Source: DASVCN01 sp040905665
Lineage (GTDB): Bacteria; Deinococcota; Deinococci; Deinococcales; Trueperaceae
NCBI GenBank assembly: GCA_040905665.1
Contig: JBBDRD010000035.1
Coordinates: 1-64,000, forward strand
Direction of reading: 5' to 3'
DNA length: 64,000 nt
The number at the start of each line of letters is the position of its first letter. The stretch's first letter is position 1. This document shows, piece after piece, positions 32,934-41,774 of the stretch. Below the pieces are notes generated by a model, which was not told where the DNA came from, searched no databases, and saw only the letters and a list, made by a program, of their open reading frames with translations. A program made the position numbers and the translations under genes.

Positions 32934-34487
32934 AGAGCCTGCCCCAGCCACCTCGGCCCCAGCTTCCCTAGACCCCGCCATCAGCAGACCCAGCTTCTCG
33001 GCGGTCGCCTCCGCCTGGCTAAGCTCGCCCATGATTCTGCCCTCATACATCACCACGATCCGGTCCGAGAGGCTCATGATTTCGTTCAGGTCGGCCGAGA
33101 CCAGTAGCACCGCCAGCCCCTTGTCGCGCGCACCGACTATCTGCCCATGGATGAACTCGATCGCTCCGATATCGACGCCGCGAGTAGGTTGAGCCAGCAC
33201 CAGCACCCGGGGATCGCGTTCCAGCTCACGCGCCACGATCAGTTTCTGAGCGTTGCCGCCGGAGTAGGCAGCGGCGAGTAGCGAGATCGACCGAGGCCGC
33301 ACGTCGTACTCCTCGACCAGCTCGGTCGCGTGCCGCTCGATTCTGGCGGTGTCGAGCAGACCAAATGCGCCGCTGTAGGGAGGACGGTGTACGTCCCCCA
33401 GCACGCTGTTCATCGCTGCGCTGTAGCTGGCGATTAGCCCGCGTTCGTTTCGGTCCTCCGGCACGTGGCTCAGGCCCAGTTCGCGGCGACCCCGTGCGTT
33501 CAGCTTCGTGACATCGCGTCCGTCCAGAGAGATCGTTCCGCCATCGGGCATGTGCAGGCCGGCGATTGACTCCACCAGCTCGGACTGGCCGTTCCCCTCG
33601 ATGCCCGCAACCCCAAGGATCTCTCCGGCGCGCACCTGCAAGTTCACCCTGTCCACTACCGGTTTACTCTGGATGTCGTCGCGTACGCTTAACTCGCGCA
33701 GCTCGAGCCGTACCTCTTTCGGTTCGGCCGGCTCCTTGTCTACGCGCAGGATCACCTCACGTCCAACCATCATGTTGGCCAGTCGCCGCTGGTCGGTCTC
33801 GCTACGCGCCACCGTCCCGATCATCCGGCCGTCACGCATCACGCTCATCCGGTCACAAATCTCCATCACCTCGTCGAGTTTGTGGGAGATGAACACGACG
33901 GCGTTCCCGGCAGCGGCGAACTCACGAAGGAAAGCGAAGAGTGCGCGCGTCTCCTGGGGAGTGAGTACGGCGGTAGGTTCATCCATGACCAGGATCTTCG
34001 CGTCGCGGTAGAGCGTCTTGAGAATCTCCACCTGTTGTTGACGTCCCAGAGGTAGATCACTTATGCGACTCTTCGGGTCGATTTCAAAGCCGAAGCGGTC
34101 GATCAGCTCGCGCGCCTTTGCGGAGGCAGAGCGGTAGTCGAGCGCCACTCCGCTTCGAGGCTCCGCGCCCAGCACCAGGTTCTCGGTAACCGACAGGCGC
34201 TCCACCAACATGAAGTGCTGGTGAACCATGCCGATCCCGCGCTTAATCGCATCTCGGGCAGAGGAGAGGTGCGCGCGGTCGCCGTCGATGAAGATCTCCC
34301 CCTCATCGGCCGGCTGTAGACCGTAGAGAATCTTCATCAGCGTGCTCTTGCCGGCGCCATTCTCGCCGATAAGCGCGTGGACCTCGCCCCATTCGACCTG
34401 GAAGTCCACGTGGTCGTTGGCGAGGACCAGGGGGAAGCGTTTGACGATTCCCTTCATGCTGACGGCGCTGCTTTTGGCCATGGTCAT
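32919..34487 (-). CDS. Nucleoside/ribose-type ABC transporter, double ATP-binding protein
   Basis: A 522-residue protein with two ATPase domains in tandem. The first has GENGAGKSTLMKILYG, LPLGRQQQVEILKTLY and VMDEPTA. The second has AGIEGNGQSELVESIAG in place of a standard Walker A, which is degenerate, as is common in this family. The MVHQHFMLVERLSVTENLVLG segment is characteristic of the BmpA-associated nucleoside importers rather than ribose RbsA. No permease or binding protein lies beside it in the window. It follows a small gene by one base and converges on metX. Confidence 0.9.
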   Translation of the reverse strand: MTMAKSSAVSMKGIVKRFPLVLANDHVDFQVEWGEVHALIGENGAGKSTLMKILYGLQPADEGEIFIDGDRAHLSSARDAIKRGIGMVHQHFMLVERLSVTENLVLGAEPRSGVALDYRSASAKARELIDRFGFEIDPKSRISDLPLGRQQQVEILKTLYRDAKILVMDEPTAVLTPQETRALFAFLREFAAAGNAVVFISHKLDEVMEICDRMSVMRDGRMIGTVARSETDQRRLANMMVGREVILRVDKEPAEPKEVRLELRELSVRDDIQSKPVVDRVNLQVRAGEILGVAGIEGNGQSELVESIAGLHMPDGGTISLDGRDVTKLNARGRRELGLSHVPEDRNERGLIASYSAAMNSVLGDVHRPPYSGAFGLLDTARIERHATELVEEYDVRPRSISLLAAAYSGGNAQKLIVARELERDPRVLVLAQPTRGVDIGAIEFIHGQIVGARDKGLAVLLVSADLNEIMSLSDRIVVMYEGRIMGELSQAEATAEKLGLLMAGSREAGAEVAGAGSSKFV

Positions 34488-34488
34488 A

Positions 34489-34704
34489 TCATTGCAGGTG
34501 GGGGCACATTGGGTCTTCTTTGAGCAGTCTCAAGGCGAAACGTCCTACCTCGTGCGGCTTGAGTCCCGTAGTTCTGGACGCCACCCAACTTACCGCGTGC
34601 TCGATGATCTCGTTGAGTTCATCGTCGGACAAATCGGCGTTGCGCTCCTGATCCCATGCCATCATTCTAGGCAGATAGGCGCTTATCTGCCTAGGCATTC
34701 CCAT
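34489..34704 (-). CDS. Small hypothetical protein coupled to the ABC ATPase
   Basis: A 71-residue frame ending one base before the ABC ATPase start (TGATATG). The second half is acidic and helical (LSDDELNEIIEHAVSWVAS). The first 13 codons are made of an 11-bp perfect inverted repeat, so the real start may be one of the Met codons just after it (MMAWDQE). No family is recognised. Confidence 0.5.
   Translation of the reverse strand: MGMPRQISAYLPRMMAWDQERNADLSDDELNEIIEHAVSWVASRTTGLKPHEVGRFALRLLKEDPMCPHLQ
34667..34694. promoter_or_regulatory. Perfect 11-bp inverted repeat, possible operator
   Basis: CTAGGCAGATA and TATCTGCCTAG flank a six-base loop GGCGCT. The symmetry, size and position at the head of the minus-strand small-gene/ABC transcription unit suit a repressor operator. 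As RNA it would form a strong hairpin, but there is no T-run. Confidence 0.5.
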
Positions 34705-34750
34705 TGAGAAACTAGTGCCCCGGCAGCCCAGTAACCCTGCAGTGTCGTGC

Positions 34751-34756
34751 TAGAAT
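34751..34756 (+). promoter_or_regulatory. -10 box upstream of ssrA
   Basis: TAGAAT lies 77 bases before the mature tmRNA 5' end, implying a processed leader of about 70 nt. The leader contains a GGAAC/GTTCC hairpin. No consensus -35 box is seen. Confidence 0.4.
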
Positions 34757-34833
34757 TGTCATTCCTGACGGAACAGCGTAGGTTCCGCCGGGAACAGCCG
34801 ACACCTCGGCAAAGGCTCAGCAACCATCGCCAT

Positions 34834-35193
34834 GGGGGCGACACGGTTTCGACGGGGTTCACTGAGGATCAGGTTGCGCGTCGCGGGTGCAGTTGGCCGC
34901 GTTAACAAACTGCAACGCCATTAACTGGCAACCAGAATAACTACGCTCTCGCTGCTTAAGAGCAGCAGACATCACCCGGAAGCCCCGCTCGTGGCTCGCC
35001 GGACCTGATGACCTAAAACGAGATAGTCGCAAGCTCCTAGCGTCGGGCCGCGGCGAAACCCAAAGGCGCGTAAGCGTAGGGTAATCGCACGTTCTCGAGC
35101 CTTTCCTACGCCGACAATTGATCGAGGACTACACGCGTAGACGCCGGTCCAAGGGGGTTCCGGACGCGGGTTCGACTCCCGCCGCCTCCACCA
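34834..35193 (+). ncRNA. ssrA: tmRNA (10Sa RNA)
   Basis: The 5' end GGGGGCGACACGGTTTCGACG and the 3' T-arm and acceptor GGTTCGACTCC ... CGCCTCCACCA are diagnostic, and the seven-base acceptor stem pairs with CCA encoded. The tag reading frame runs from GGC at 34927 to TAA at 34957-34959 and encodes GNQNNYALAA, ending in the usual ALAA degron. The resume codon is preceded by TTAACT, in keeping with the A/U-rich determinant found there in other species. The RNA rescues stalled ribosomes and marks the nascent chain for proteolysis. Confidence 0.97.
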
Positions 35194-35196
35194 GAA

Positions 35197-35230
35197 GAGC
35201 AGGGTCAGGAAACTGGCCCTGCTCGTTTTT
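35197..35230 (+). terminator. Intrinsic terminator of ssrA
   Basis: GAGCAGGGTCAG, loop GAAA, CTGGCCCTGCTC forms twelve pairs (one G-U) and is followed by GTTTTT. It starts three bases after the tmRNA CCA end. Confidence 0.95.
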
Positions 35231-35338
35231 GTGTTGTTGGGCACCGCCGCAGTGACAAGGGGCGGCGTTGGCTGGAAGCCAGGGATGGGAGATGAGGTCG
35301 CACCGAGCGCCATGACTGCACCCCATAGGAAAGCAGCG

Positions 35339-35665
35339 TTACGCTTCCAGCAACCTCCGCTGCAACAGCGACTGCATGGCCCGCCGGCCGTCGACGATCA
35401 GGAGCACGTAGACGTCATTCCCAACCAGCCGGTAAAGGACCCGATAGGGGTCAAACGCGATTTCGCGGTACTCGCGAATTCCAAGCGCCAGCAGTTCCGG
35501 GGGATGCGCTCCTTGCTCGGGCATATCGCTAAGGGCGGTAAAGGCTTCCTCGAGCCGGTCCAGCAATAGGTCCGCTTTACCGTCGGCATGGTGGAGATGG
35601 CTGTGGGTGTAGAGCTCGTCCAGATCACGGGCGGCATCGTCGATCATTGAGACGGTATAGGGCAT
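35339..35665 (-). CDS. ParE/RelE-superfamily toxin
   Basis: A 108-residue toxin with the fold signature MIDDAARDLDELY at the N-terminus, GIREYREIAFDPYRVLYRLVGNDVYVLLIVDGRR as the central beta-sheet, and a Leu/Arg-rich tail (LLQRRLLEA). These features match ParE-like gyrase poisons or RelE-like ribonucleases; the sequence does not say which. It begins three bases after the antitoxin stop, the usual operon order of antitoxin then toxin. It lies just behind ssrA, a common integration neighbourhood, although no integrase is visible. Confidence 0.88.
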   Translation of the reverse strand: MPYTVSMIDDAARDLDELYTHSHLHHADGKADLLLDRLEEAFTALSDMPEQGAHPPELLALGIREYREIAFDPYRVLYRLVGNDVYVLLIVDGRRAMQSLLQRRLLEA

Positions 35666-35668
35666 GGA

Positions 35669-35938
35669 CTAGCGGCCCTCGCGCAATCTCGTGACTGCTT
35701 CCTTGGCGCCCTGAACCTTTCCTTCCTCGAACTGGCGGTTTCCAACAGCCAGTATCTTGAGCAGCGCCATCGTCTCCTGCATCTGCTCGTAACTGGCAAT
35801 GTCCTGCACCACTGCCTTGGCTTCACCGTTCTGGGTGATGATCAATGGTTCGCCCTGTTCACTCAGGGTGCGGATAATTTCCGCGGCATGCGCCTTGAGG
35901 TAACTGATCGGTTTGATCCGGCGGGAAAGATTCAGCAT
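35669..35938 (-). CDS. Phd/YefM-family antitoxin
   Basis: An 89-residue antitoxin from the ATG at 35938, chosen because TGGAGG lies four bases upstream; a longer frame from 36004 crosses the promoter. The N-terminus (IKPISYLKAHAAEIIRTLSEQGEPLIITQNGEAKAVVQDIASYEQM) is the DNA-binding Phd/YefM fold. The C-terminus is charged and likely wraps the toxin. Such antitoxins repress their own operon. Confidence 0.9.
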   Translation of the reverse strand: MLNLSRRIKPISYLKAHAAEIIRTLSEQGEPLIITQNGEAKAVVQDIASYEQMQETMALLKILAVGNRQFEEGKVQGAKEAVTRLREGR

Positions 35939-35975
35939 AAGACCTCCAGTGAATAAGACCGCCAACGAGCTTAGG

Positions 35976-36005
35976 TCCAAATATAGTCCGTAAACAGGTC
36001 GCACT
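35976..36005 (-). promoter_or_regulatory. Promoter of the Phd-ParE operon
   Basis: On the minus strand TTGTAG and TATATT are separated by about 18 bases and sit about 40 bases upstream of the antitoxin ATG. Direct repeats GTCC/AGTCC flank the -10 box and may be part of an autoregulatory site. Confidence 0.45.
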
Positions 36006-36087
36006 ACAACCCGATTTTACTCCTACGCCTCCTCGAGCATGCTAAACTTGCTCCAGACAACAATCCGGTGGCTAGGAGGAAACAAGA

Positions 36088-37185
36088 GTGGCTGAGGTAG
36101 TTTTAGATCGGATCTACAAGCGGTTCGGTAGCGTCGTCGCCGTACAGGACTTCAACCTGAACATCAAGGACGAAGAGTTCATGGTGTTCGTGGGACCGTC
36201 CGGCTGTGGTAAGACCACGACCCTGCGGATGATCGCGGGGCTCGAGGAGATCAGCGAGGGCACCCTCAAGATTGGCGACCGTGTGGTCAACGACGTGCCC
36301 CCCAAGGATCGCGACATCGCCATGGTCTTCCAGAACTACGCGCTATACCCGCACATGAACGTACACCAGAACATGTCGTTCGGCCTGCGTCTGCGCAAGA
36401 CCCCCAAGGCCGAGATCGAGCGCCGCGTTCAGGAAGCCGCCGGCATCCTCCAGATCCAGCACCTGCTCGACCGTCGTCCGCGTGAACTGTCCGGTGGCCA
36501 ACGTCAGCGTGTGGCCCTGGGACGCGCGATCGTTCGTGAACCGGAAGTCTTCCTCATGGACGAGCCGCTCTCCAACCTGGACGCCAAGCTGCGCGTCGAG
36601 ATGCGGGCCTCGATCTCCAAGCTGCACCGTCGCCTGGGCGTCACTACCGTCTACGTCACGCATGACCAGGTCGAGGCGATGACGATGGGAACCCGCATCG
36701 TGGTGATGAAAGATGGGCTCGTCCAGCAGGTCGACAACCCCATCAACCTCTACGACCGCCCAACCAACAAGTTCGTCGCCGGCTTCATCGGTTCACCGGC
36801 CATGAACTTCATGGTTGGCAACGTTCAGGACGGCCGCATGAAGGCCAGTCAGTTCGACATCAAGCCCGACGCCGAGCTAATGCAGAAGCTTCAGCCGTAC
36901 AATGGCAAGAAGGTCTACCTGGGCATTCGGCCAGAGAATCTGGGCCTGCGCGGCCACACAACCATTCCCGAAACGGACAACGGAATCGAAGCCGTCGTCG
37001 AAGTCGTCGAGCCGCTCGGCGCCGAGACCCACATCATCGCCAGCGTCGGCGGCGATCAGAACATCGTCGCCCGAGTCGACGCCCACGCTAACGTCCAGAG
37101 CGGCGACAAGGTTGTACTTCTCGCCAAACCCGATGGCCTCCACGCTTTCGACCTGGAAACCGAGGAGAACATCCGCTACTCCTGA
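36088..37185 (+). CDS. Sugar ABC transporter ATP-binding protein (MalK/UgpC/MsmK type)
   Basis: A 365-residue ATPase: Walker A GPSGCGKTT near residue 38, signature LSGGQRQRVALGRA, Walker B VFLMDEPLSNLDAKLR, switch His in VTHDQVEAMTMG, then the C-terminal OB-like regulatory domain (about 240-365). These shared ATPases often power several carbohydrate importers, and no permeases lie beside this one, consistent with a multitask role. The GTG start is preceded by AGGAGG at ideal distance. A spacer of repeated CTATATCCCGAGCG units follows the stop. Confidence 0.93.
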   Translation: MAEVVLDRIYKRFGSVVAVQDFNLNIKDEEFMVFVGPSGCGKTTTLRMIAGLEEISEGTLKIGDRVVNDVPPKDRDIAMVFQNYALYPHMNVHQNMSFGLRLRKTPKAEIERRVQEAAGILQIQHLLDRRPRELSGGQRQRVALGRAIVREPEVFLMDEPLSNLDAKLRVEMRASISKLHRRLGVTTVYVTHDQVEAMTMGTRIVVMKDGLVQQVDNPINLYDRPTNKFVAGFIGSPAMNFMVGNVQDGRMKASQFDIKPDAELMQKLQPYNGKKVYLGIRPENLGLRGHTTIPETDNGIEAVVEVVEPLGAETHIIASVGGDQNIVARVDAHANVQSGDKVVLLAKPDGLHAFDLETEENIRYS

Positions 37186-37196
37186 AGGCCCTCCCG

Positions 37197-37266
37197 CTAT
37201 ATCCCGAGCGCTATATCCCGAGCGCTATATCCCGAGCGCTAAGCCCCGAGCGCTAAGCCCCAAACT
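37197..37266 (+). repeat. 14-bp x5 intergenic tandem repeat
   Basis: Three perfect CTATATCCCGAGCG units are followed by CTAAGCCCCGAGCG and CTAAGCCCCAAACT. The tract begins 11 bases after the ABC ATPase stop. Confidence 0.95.
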
Positions 37267-37346
37267 CTAACGGAGCCTCGAACTACGGCCCACCCGGTAC
37301 GCCGGGTGAGCCTCGACGTTAGCTCACCCCATGTGCTCGCCCCACG

Positions 37347-37352
37347 TACACT
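37347..37352 (+). promoter_or_regulatory. -10 box of a probable leaderless promoter
   Basis: TACACT ends eight bases before the ATG at 37361 and no Shine-Dalgarno sequence is present. Confidence 0.5.
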
Positions 37353-37360
37353 GAGAACCC

Positions 37361-39259
37361 ATGATTCTCGCCGCCCTCCAGACCGTCGACAAGTTCTATG
37401 GCGGGCAGACCGTCCTCGTCAAGGCCACACTCGAGCTGCGGCCGGCTGCCCGCACGGCGCTCATCGGCCGAAACGGGTCAGGAAAATCGACCATCCTCCG
37501 GCTCCTGATGGACCAGGAAAGCACCGACGGCGGCCAGGTCTTCGTGCGGCCCGGCATCGAGTTGGGGATGCTCGAGCAGGACCTCTCCGATCCGGGCGGC
37601 CAGAGCGTGCTCGAGCTGTGCGAGAGCGCATTCGCGACTCTCGATGCGCTGGAGTCCCAACTCGCCAAGCTGGAACGGGCCGGGCTGGACGATCCCGAGA
37701 CATACGGCCGCTGGGAGCAGCTGCACGAGATTTTCGAGCGCCGCGGTGGTTACGAACGGCGAGCGCGCCGCGACATGGTGCTGCATGCGCTCGGCTTCCG
37801 AGGGCGTGAGGACGATCCAGCCGAGAGGCTCTCGGGCGGAGAAAAAACCCGGCTCGGTTTGGCCCGCCTGCTGATGTCTCAACCCGACGTGCTGCTCCTC
37901 GACGAGCCCACGAATCACCTCGACATGGAGATGCGCGGCTGGCTGGAAGGTTACATTTCGCGCTATCCGGGAGCGGCAATCATCGTCTCGCACGACCGCG
38001 CTTTCCTCGACGGCGCCTGTTCGGCCACCGCCGAGATCTCCCTGGGCACACTGCGCACATTCGACGGCCCCCCAAGCGCGTACCGCGAGGCGAGGGCCGA
38101 ACAGGAGCGGATCGAGGCGGCCACCAGAGCCAACGAACGCAAGGAGCACGAGCGGCTGAGTAGCGCCGCGAGCCAGATGAAGCATTGGGCCGGCCAGAAC
38201 GCCAAGCTGCATCGGCGGGCCAAATCGATGGAGAAGCGAGTCGAGCGCTACGAGTCTGACATGCTCGATGACGCTCCTCGCGGCGAACGGACCACCCGCT
38301 TCCGTTTTGAGGCGGATCCCTCCGGCGATATCGTGCTGCAGGCCTCGCACCTCAGCAAGAGTTTCGGGCGACCGCTGTTCGACAATGTGAGCGTGACCGT
38401 GCGGCAGGGGGACCGCGTCGCGCTGCTGGGGCCCAACGGAGCGGGGAAGACCACCTTCCTGAGGGTGCTGCTCGGCGACGAACCGAGCGATGATCCGCGT
38501 GGAGTGGTGACCTTTGGCTCGCGCGTGAGAGTGGGATATTACGACCAGGAGCTAGGGGGCGTCGATCCGCAAAAGACCCTCAGCGAGGAGATGATTCGGC
38601 AGGTGGGTGACGTTGAGGCCCACAACCTGCTGGGGAACTTCCTCTTTCCGTACGAGGCTCAGTACAAGAGGATCGAAGATCTCTCCGGCGGCGAGCGGGC
38701 TCGCCTTGCACTACTCAAGCTCACCCTGGCGCGCTGCAATTTCCTCGTGCTCGACGAGCCCACCAACCACCTGGACGTCGAGATGATCGAGGCGCTCGAA
38801 ACGGCGCTCGAGCTCTTCGAAGGCACCGTCATACTCATTTCGCACGACCGGCGGTTCGTCTCACAGGCTGCGAATCTCGTCTGGGAGATCGACGATGGGC
38901 GCTTCGAGCGGTACGAGGGAGATCTGGCGTTCTACCAACGCAAGCGTGCCCAGCGCCGCCGGCAGGTGGTCGAGGCTCAGGCCGCGCAGCGGGAGCCGGC
39001 GCCAAAAAAACGACCGGCGAGACCCTCGGTATTCAAGCTCGAGCGGACCCTAGAAGAGCTGGAAACGCGAATCGCCCGGATCGAGGAGCGTTTTAGTCAT
39101 GCCGCCGGCGAGCTTTCACGGCCCCAGGAGCTTTCGCCCGACGAAATCGCCGACCTCGGGCACCGCCACGAGCAGCTGGAGAGTGAGCTCATCGAGACCA
39201 TGGCCGAGTGGGAGGCAGCTCAGGAAGCGCTGAACGAACGTGTCGCGGAGCGGGGTTAG
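37361..39259 (+). CDS. ABC-F family ATPase
   Basis: A 632-residue soluble protein with two ABC domains. The first has GRNGSGKSTI, LSGGEKTRLGLARLL and LLLDEPTNHLD. The second has GPNGAGKTTFLRVLLG, LSGGERARLALLKLTL and LVLDEPTNHLD. The interdomain linker (about 230-320) is highly charged with repeated Arg/Lys/Glu, as expected for the P-site tRNA-interaction motif. A coiled-coil C-terminal extension (about 520-630) resembles Uup/YheS rather than EttA. Family members act on ribosomes, and some on antibiotic resistance or DNA; the exact role cannot be told. Confidence 0.92.
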   Translation: MILAALQTVDKFYGGQTVLVKATLELRPAARTALIGRNGSGKSTILRLLMDQESTDGGQVFVRPGIELGMLEQDLSDPGGQSVLELCESAFATLDALESQLAKLERAGLDDPETYGRWEQLHEIFERRGGYERRARRDMVLHALGFRGREDDPAERLSGGEKTRLGLARLLMSQPDVLLLDEPTNHLDMEMRGWLEGYISRYPGAAIIVSHDRAFLDGACSATAEISLGTLRTFDGPPSAYREARAEQERIEAATRANERKEHERLSSAASQMKHWAGQNAKLHRRAKSMEKRVERYESDMLDDAPRGERTTRFRFEADPSGDIVLQASHLSKSFGRPLFDNVSVTVRQGDRVALLGPNGAGKTTFLRVLLGDEPSDDPRGVVTFGSRVRVGYYDQELGGVDPQKTLSEEMIRQVGDVEAHNLLGNFLFPYEAQYKRIEDLSGGERARLALLKLTLARCNFLVLDEPTNHLDVEMIEALETALELFEGTVILISHDRRFVSQAANLVWEIDDGRFERYEGDLAFYQRKRAQRRRQVVEAQAAQREPAPKKRPARPSVFKLERTLEELETRIARIEERFSHAAGELSRPQELSPDEIADLGHRHEQLESELIETMAEWEAAQEALNERVAERG

Positions 39260-39315
39260 AATAGCCGCGCACCGGAGTTTCTAGCAAACGGGCAGGGGCA
39301 GTTCGAGGAGGCGAG

Positions 39316-40086
39316 ATGCAACGCGTGAGGTACCGAGGAGCCGAAGGCATTCACTGGGGTGAACTCGAGGGCGGCATGATCACCCGGTTGAGTGCGATGC
39401 TGGGCGGCCGAAACGGCGACACGGAGATGCTCTCCGACGTCACTCTCCTGCCCCCTTGCGAGCCCCGTTCGATCGTTTGCGTGGGCAAGAATTACGCCGA
39501 ACACATTCGGGAAATGAGCGGCTCTGACCTCCCCACATCCGAGGAGCTTCCCGGAGAACCGGGCCTGTTCCTCAAAGGGGTCAACGCACTAGCCGGACCT
39601 GGCGACCCGATCCCGTACCCTTCCTGGACGACCGAGCTTCACTACGAGGGCGAACTCGCCGTGGTCATCGGCCGGGAGATGCGGCATGTAAGCGAGGAGC
39701 GGGCGCTCGAGCATGTTCTTGGCTACACCTGTGCCTGTGATGTGACAGCACGAGACCGGCAGCGTAGCGACCTACAGTGGGCACGAGCCAAGTCCGCCGA
39801 CGGCTTCTGTCCGATGGGCCCCTGGCTGGTGACCGATCTCGATCCCTCTGCCCTTGGTATCCAGACCAAAGTCAACGGCGAATTACGGCAGGACGGCAAT
39901 ACTCGCGATCTGATCTTTTCCGTCCCCAAGGTGCTCGCCTACATCAGCAGCTTCATGACACTCCAGCCTGGCGACCTGGTACTCACCGGCACGCCCGAAG
40001 GGGTGGGCGAGCTAAAGGTCGATGATGAGGTGGAGGTGACGGTACAGGGTGTGGGCAGCTTGCTCAACGTGGTGGAGCGACGATGA
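39316..40086 (+). CDS. Fumarylacetoacetate hydrolase-family protein
   Basis: A 256-residue enzyme with IVCVGKNYAEHI at the start of the catalytic domain, metal-binding Glu residues in HYEGELAVVIG, Asp in CDVTARDRQ and GDLVLTGTPEGVG at the end. The family includes 2-hydroxyhepta-2,4-diene-dioate isomerase, acylpyruvase and oxaloacetate tautomerase; the substrate cannot be chosen here. CGAGGAGGCGAG precedes the ATG, and TAGAAT at 39258-39263 may be its -10 box. Its end overlaps the next gene by four bases. Confidence 0.9.
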   Translation: MQRVRYRGAEGIHWGELEGGMITRLSAMLGGRNGDTEMLSDVTLLPPCEPRSIVCVGKNYAEHIREMSGSDLPTSEELPGEPGLFLKGVNALAGPGDPIPYPSWTTELHYEGELAVVIGREMRHVSEERALEHVLGYTCACDVTARDRQRSDLQWARAKSADGFCPMGPWLVTDLDPSALGIQTKVNGELRQDGNTRDLIFSVPKVLAYISSFMTLQPGDLVLTGTPEGVGELKVDDEVEVTVQGVGSLLNVVERR

Positions 40087-41030
40087 GCATTATCCCGCGA
40101 GTTCAGGATTTGGGTGGAGTCTTACTCCTCGATACCGTGCATCAGGGCATGGCAGGCACGGTTGGTGTATATCTCCTGCCGCTTGAAGGCGGCGCATTCG
40201 CTCTGGTCGAAACCGGGCCGGGATCGACCTGCGGCAACCTCGTCGAATCAATCGCCGGGACCGGCTTCGACCTTGCCGCTCTCGAGCACATCCTGCTCAC
40301 CCACATTCATCTCGATCACGCGGGTGCGGCCGGCGAACTGGCCCGGCGCAGCGGTGCGCTGGTTCACGTGCATCACCGCGGCGCTCCTCATCTGGCTGAC
40401 CCGAGCAGGCTAATCGAGAGCGCCCGGCGCATCTACGGCGAGCGGATGGACGAGCTGTGGGGCACGATGGAACCAATCCCCAAGGAGCAGTTGAGGCCCT
40501 TGTACGACGGTGATCGGGTGCGGCTGCCGGGTCACCGCGTGGAGGCGCTCGAGACTCCCGGTCACGCCGGCCATCACGCGGCCTACCTTCTGAACGACGC
40601 CACTCTCTTCACGGGAGATGCCGCCGGGGTGCGCTTTCCGCCGGCGGAACTAATCCGCCCCGCCCTGCCTCCGCCCGAAACCGACCTGGAGGTTTGGGAG
40701 GCGTCCCTTGCCAAAATGCGCGCCTGCGTGCCCGATCGCCTGCTGCTCACTCACTTCGGTGAAGTGCAGGCTGCGGATGAGCACCTCGCGGCACTGCCCC
40801 AGCGCAACCAGGCTTGGGCCGAGGAGGTCCGCAAGGGGATGCTGGCGGGTGAAGAGTTGCCTCAGCTGGAGGACCGGATCGCCGAGCTGGCCGAACGGGA
40901 GTTCCGCGAGGCCGGGCTTGACGAGGAGGTAGCGGGGCGCCACCGGGTGACCTCGGACGCCGCCATGACGGCGATGGGACTGCAACGCTACTGGCGCAAG
41001 AAGCACCCCGAAGCGGTGCCCGCCTCATGA
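40083..41030 (+). CDS. Metallo-beta-lactamase-fold hydrolase
   Basis: A 315-residue enzyme with the zinc motif THIHLDHAG near residue 76, further ligands in ETPGHAGHHAAY and FTGDAAG, and a helical C-terminal extension. This layout is shared by lactonase and glyoxalase II-like hydrolases. It is coupled to the FAH-family gene through ATGA, so the two may act in the same catabolic step. No signal peptide is present. Confidence 0.9.
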   Translation: MSIIPRVQDLGGVLLLDTVHQGMAGTVGVYLLPLEGGAFALVETGPGSTCGNLVESIAGTGFDLAALEHILLTHIHLDHAGAAGELARRSGALVHVHHRGAPHLADPSRLIESARRIYGERMDELWGTMEPIPKEQLRPLYDGDRVRLPGHRVEALETPGHAGHHAAYLLNDATLFTGDAAGVRFPPAELIRPALPPPETDLEVWEASLAKMRACVPDRLLLTHFGEVQAADEHLAALPQRNQAWAEEVRKGMLAGEELPQLEDRIAELAEREFREAGLDEEVAGRHRVTSDAAMTAMGLQRYWRKKHPEAVPAS

Positions 41031-41066
41031 CCGGCCTCTTGATTCGCCCTACGACATTGGCGGCGC

Positions 41067-41774
41067 ATGACCCGCCTTAGTCCCTTTCCGTTGCGGCGTC
41101 CGGCGCGCCTCGCCGTCATGGCCTCGGGCCGCGGCAGCAATCTGCAAACGCTTCTCGACGAGTTTGGACCGGATCATCCGCAGGCACAGGTCGTGCTGGT
41201 GGTGAGTGACAGGGCGAAAGCCCAAGCCTTGGAGCGAGCAAGATTGCGAGGCGTGGAAGCGCACCACATACGCCTTGGGGACCGGGCGGCGTTCGAGGCC
41301 CAGGTCACTCGCCTACTCGAAGCTCGGGAGATCGATCTCGTCTGCCTCGCAGGATTCATGCGGCTGCTGTCACCGGAGTTTGTCGATAGGTTCGGCGGGC
41401 GAATCATCAACATCCACCCCAGCCTTCTCCCCAAGTTCCGCGGTCTGCACGCCCACCGGCAGGCGCTCGCGGCTGGAGTACGGGAGTCGGGTTGCACGGT
41501 GCATTTCGTTGACGCCGGGGTGGACACCGGCGGAGTGATTTTGCAGCGGCGCGTCCCGGTTCTGCGCGGCGATGACGAGGAGCGGCTGGCGGCGCGCATT
41601 CTCGAGCAGGAGCACCTGGCGTACCCCCAGGCGGTGCGGCTGGTACTAGCGGGCGCGGTGAAGAGCATGGTGACCGCCAAGATGACCGGACCGACTACTG
41701 GCACGACTACTGGCATGACTACTGGCATGACTACAGGGCCGGCGCCCGCGCCGCCCTGCGACGAGGACACGTGA
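41067..41774 (+). CDS. purN: Phosphoribosylglycinamide formyltransferase
   Basis: Transfers a formyl group from 10-formyl-tetrahydrofolate to GAR in purine synthesis. Motifs are ASGRGSNLQTLLD, LAGFMRLLSPEFVDRF, IINIHPSLLPKFRGLHA with the catalytic Asn/His, and VHFVDAGVDTGGVILQ with the Asp. At 235 residues it is about 30 longer than usual; the extra is a Thr/Gly/Met tail from a 12-bp repeat. It overlaps purD by four bases (GTGA), forming a purine operon. Confidence 0.95.
   Translation: MTRLSPFPLRRPARLAVMASGRGSNLQTLLDEFGPDHPQAQVVLVVSDRAKAQALERARLRGVEAHHIRLGDRAAFEAQVTRLLEAREIDLVCLAGFMRLLSPEFVDRFGGRIINIHPSLLPKFRGLHAHRQALAAGVRESGCTVHFVDAGVDTGGVILQRRVPVLRGDDEERLAARILEQEHLAYPQAVRLVLAGAVKSMVTAKMTGPTTGTTTGMTTGMTTGPAPAPPCDEDT
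41694..41741 (+). repeat. 12-bp x4 in-frame repeat in the purN tail
   Basis: ACTACTGGCACG, ACTACTGGCATG twice, then ACTACAGGGCCG encode TTGT/TTGM/TTGM/TTGP just beyond the conserved end of PurN. Confidence 0.92.

Noticed and set aside
34763..34833. Riboswitch in the leader of ssrA (CTCAGCAACC resembles part of a SAM aptamer)
   Set aside because: Only a short stretch fits; the remaining conserved SAM-I core is missing and the gene is tmRNA. More likely a processed leader.
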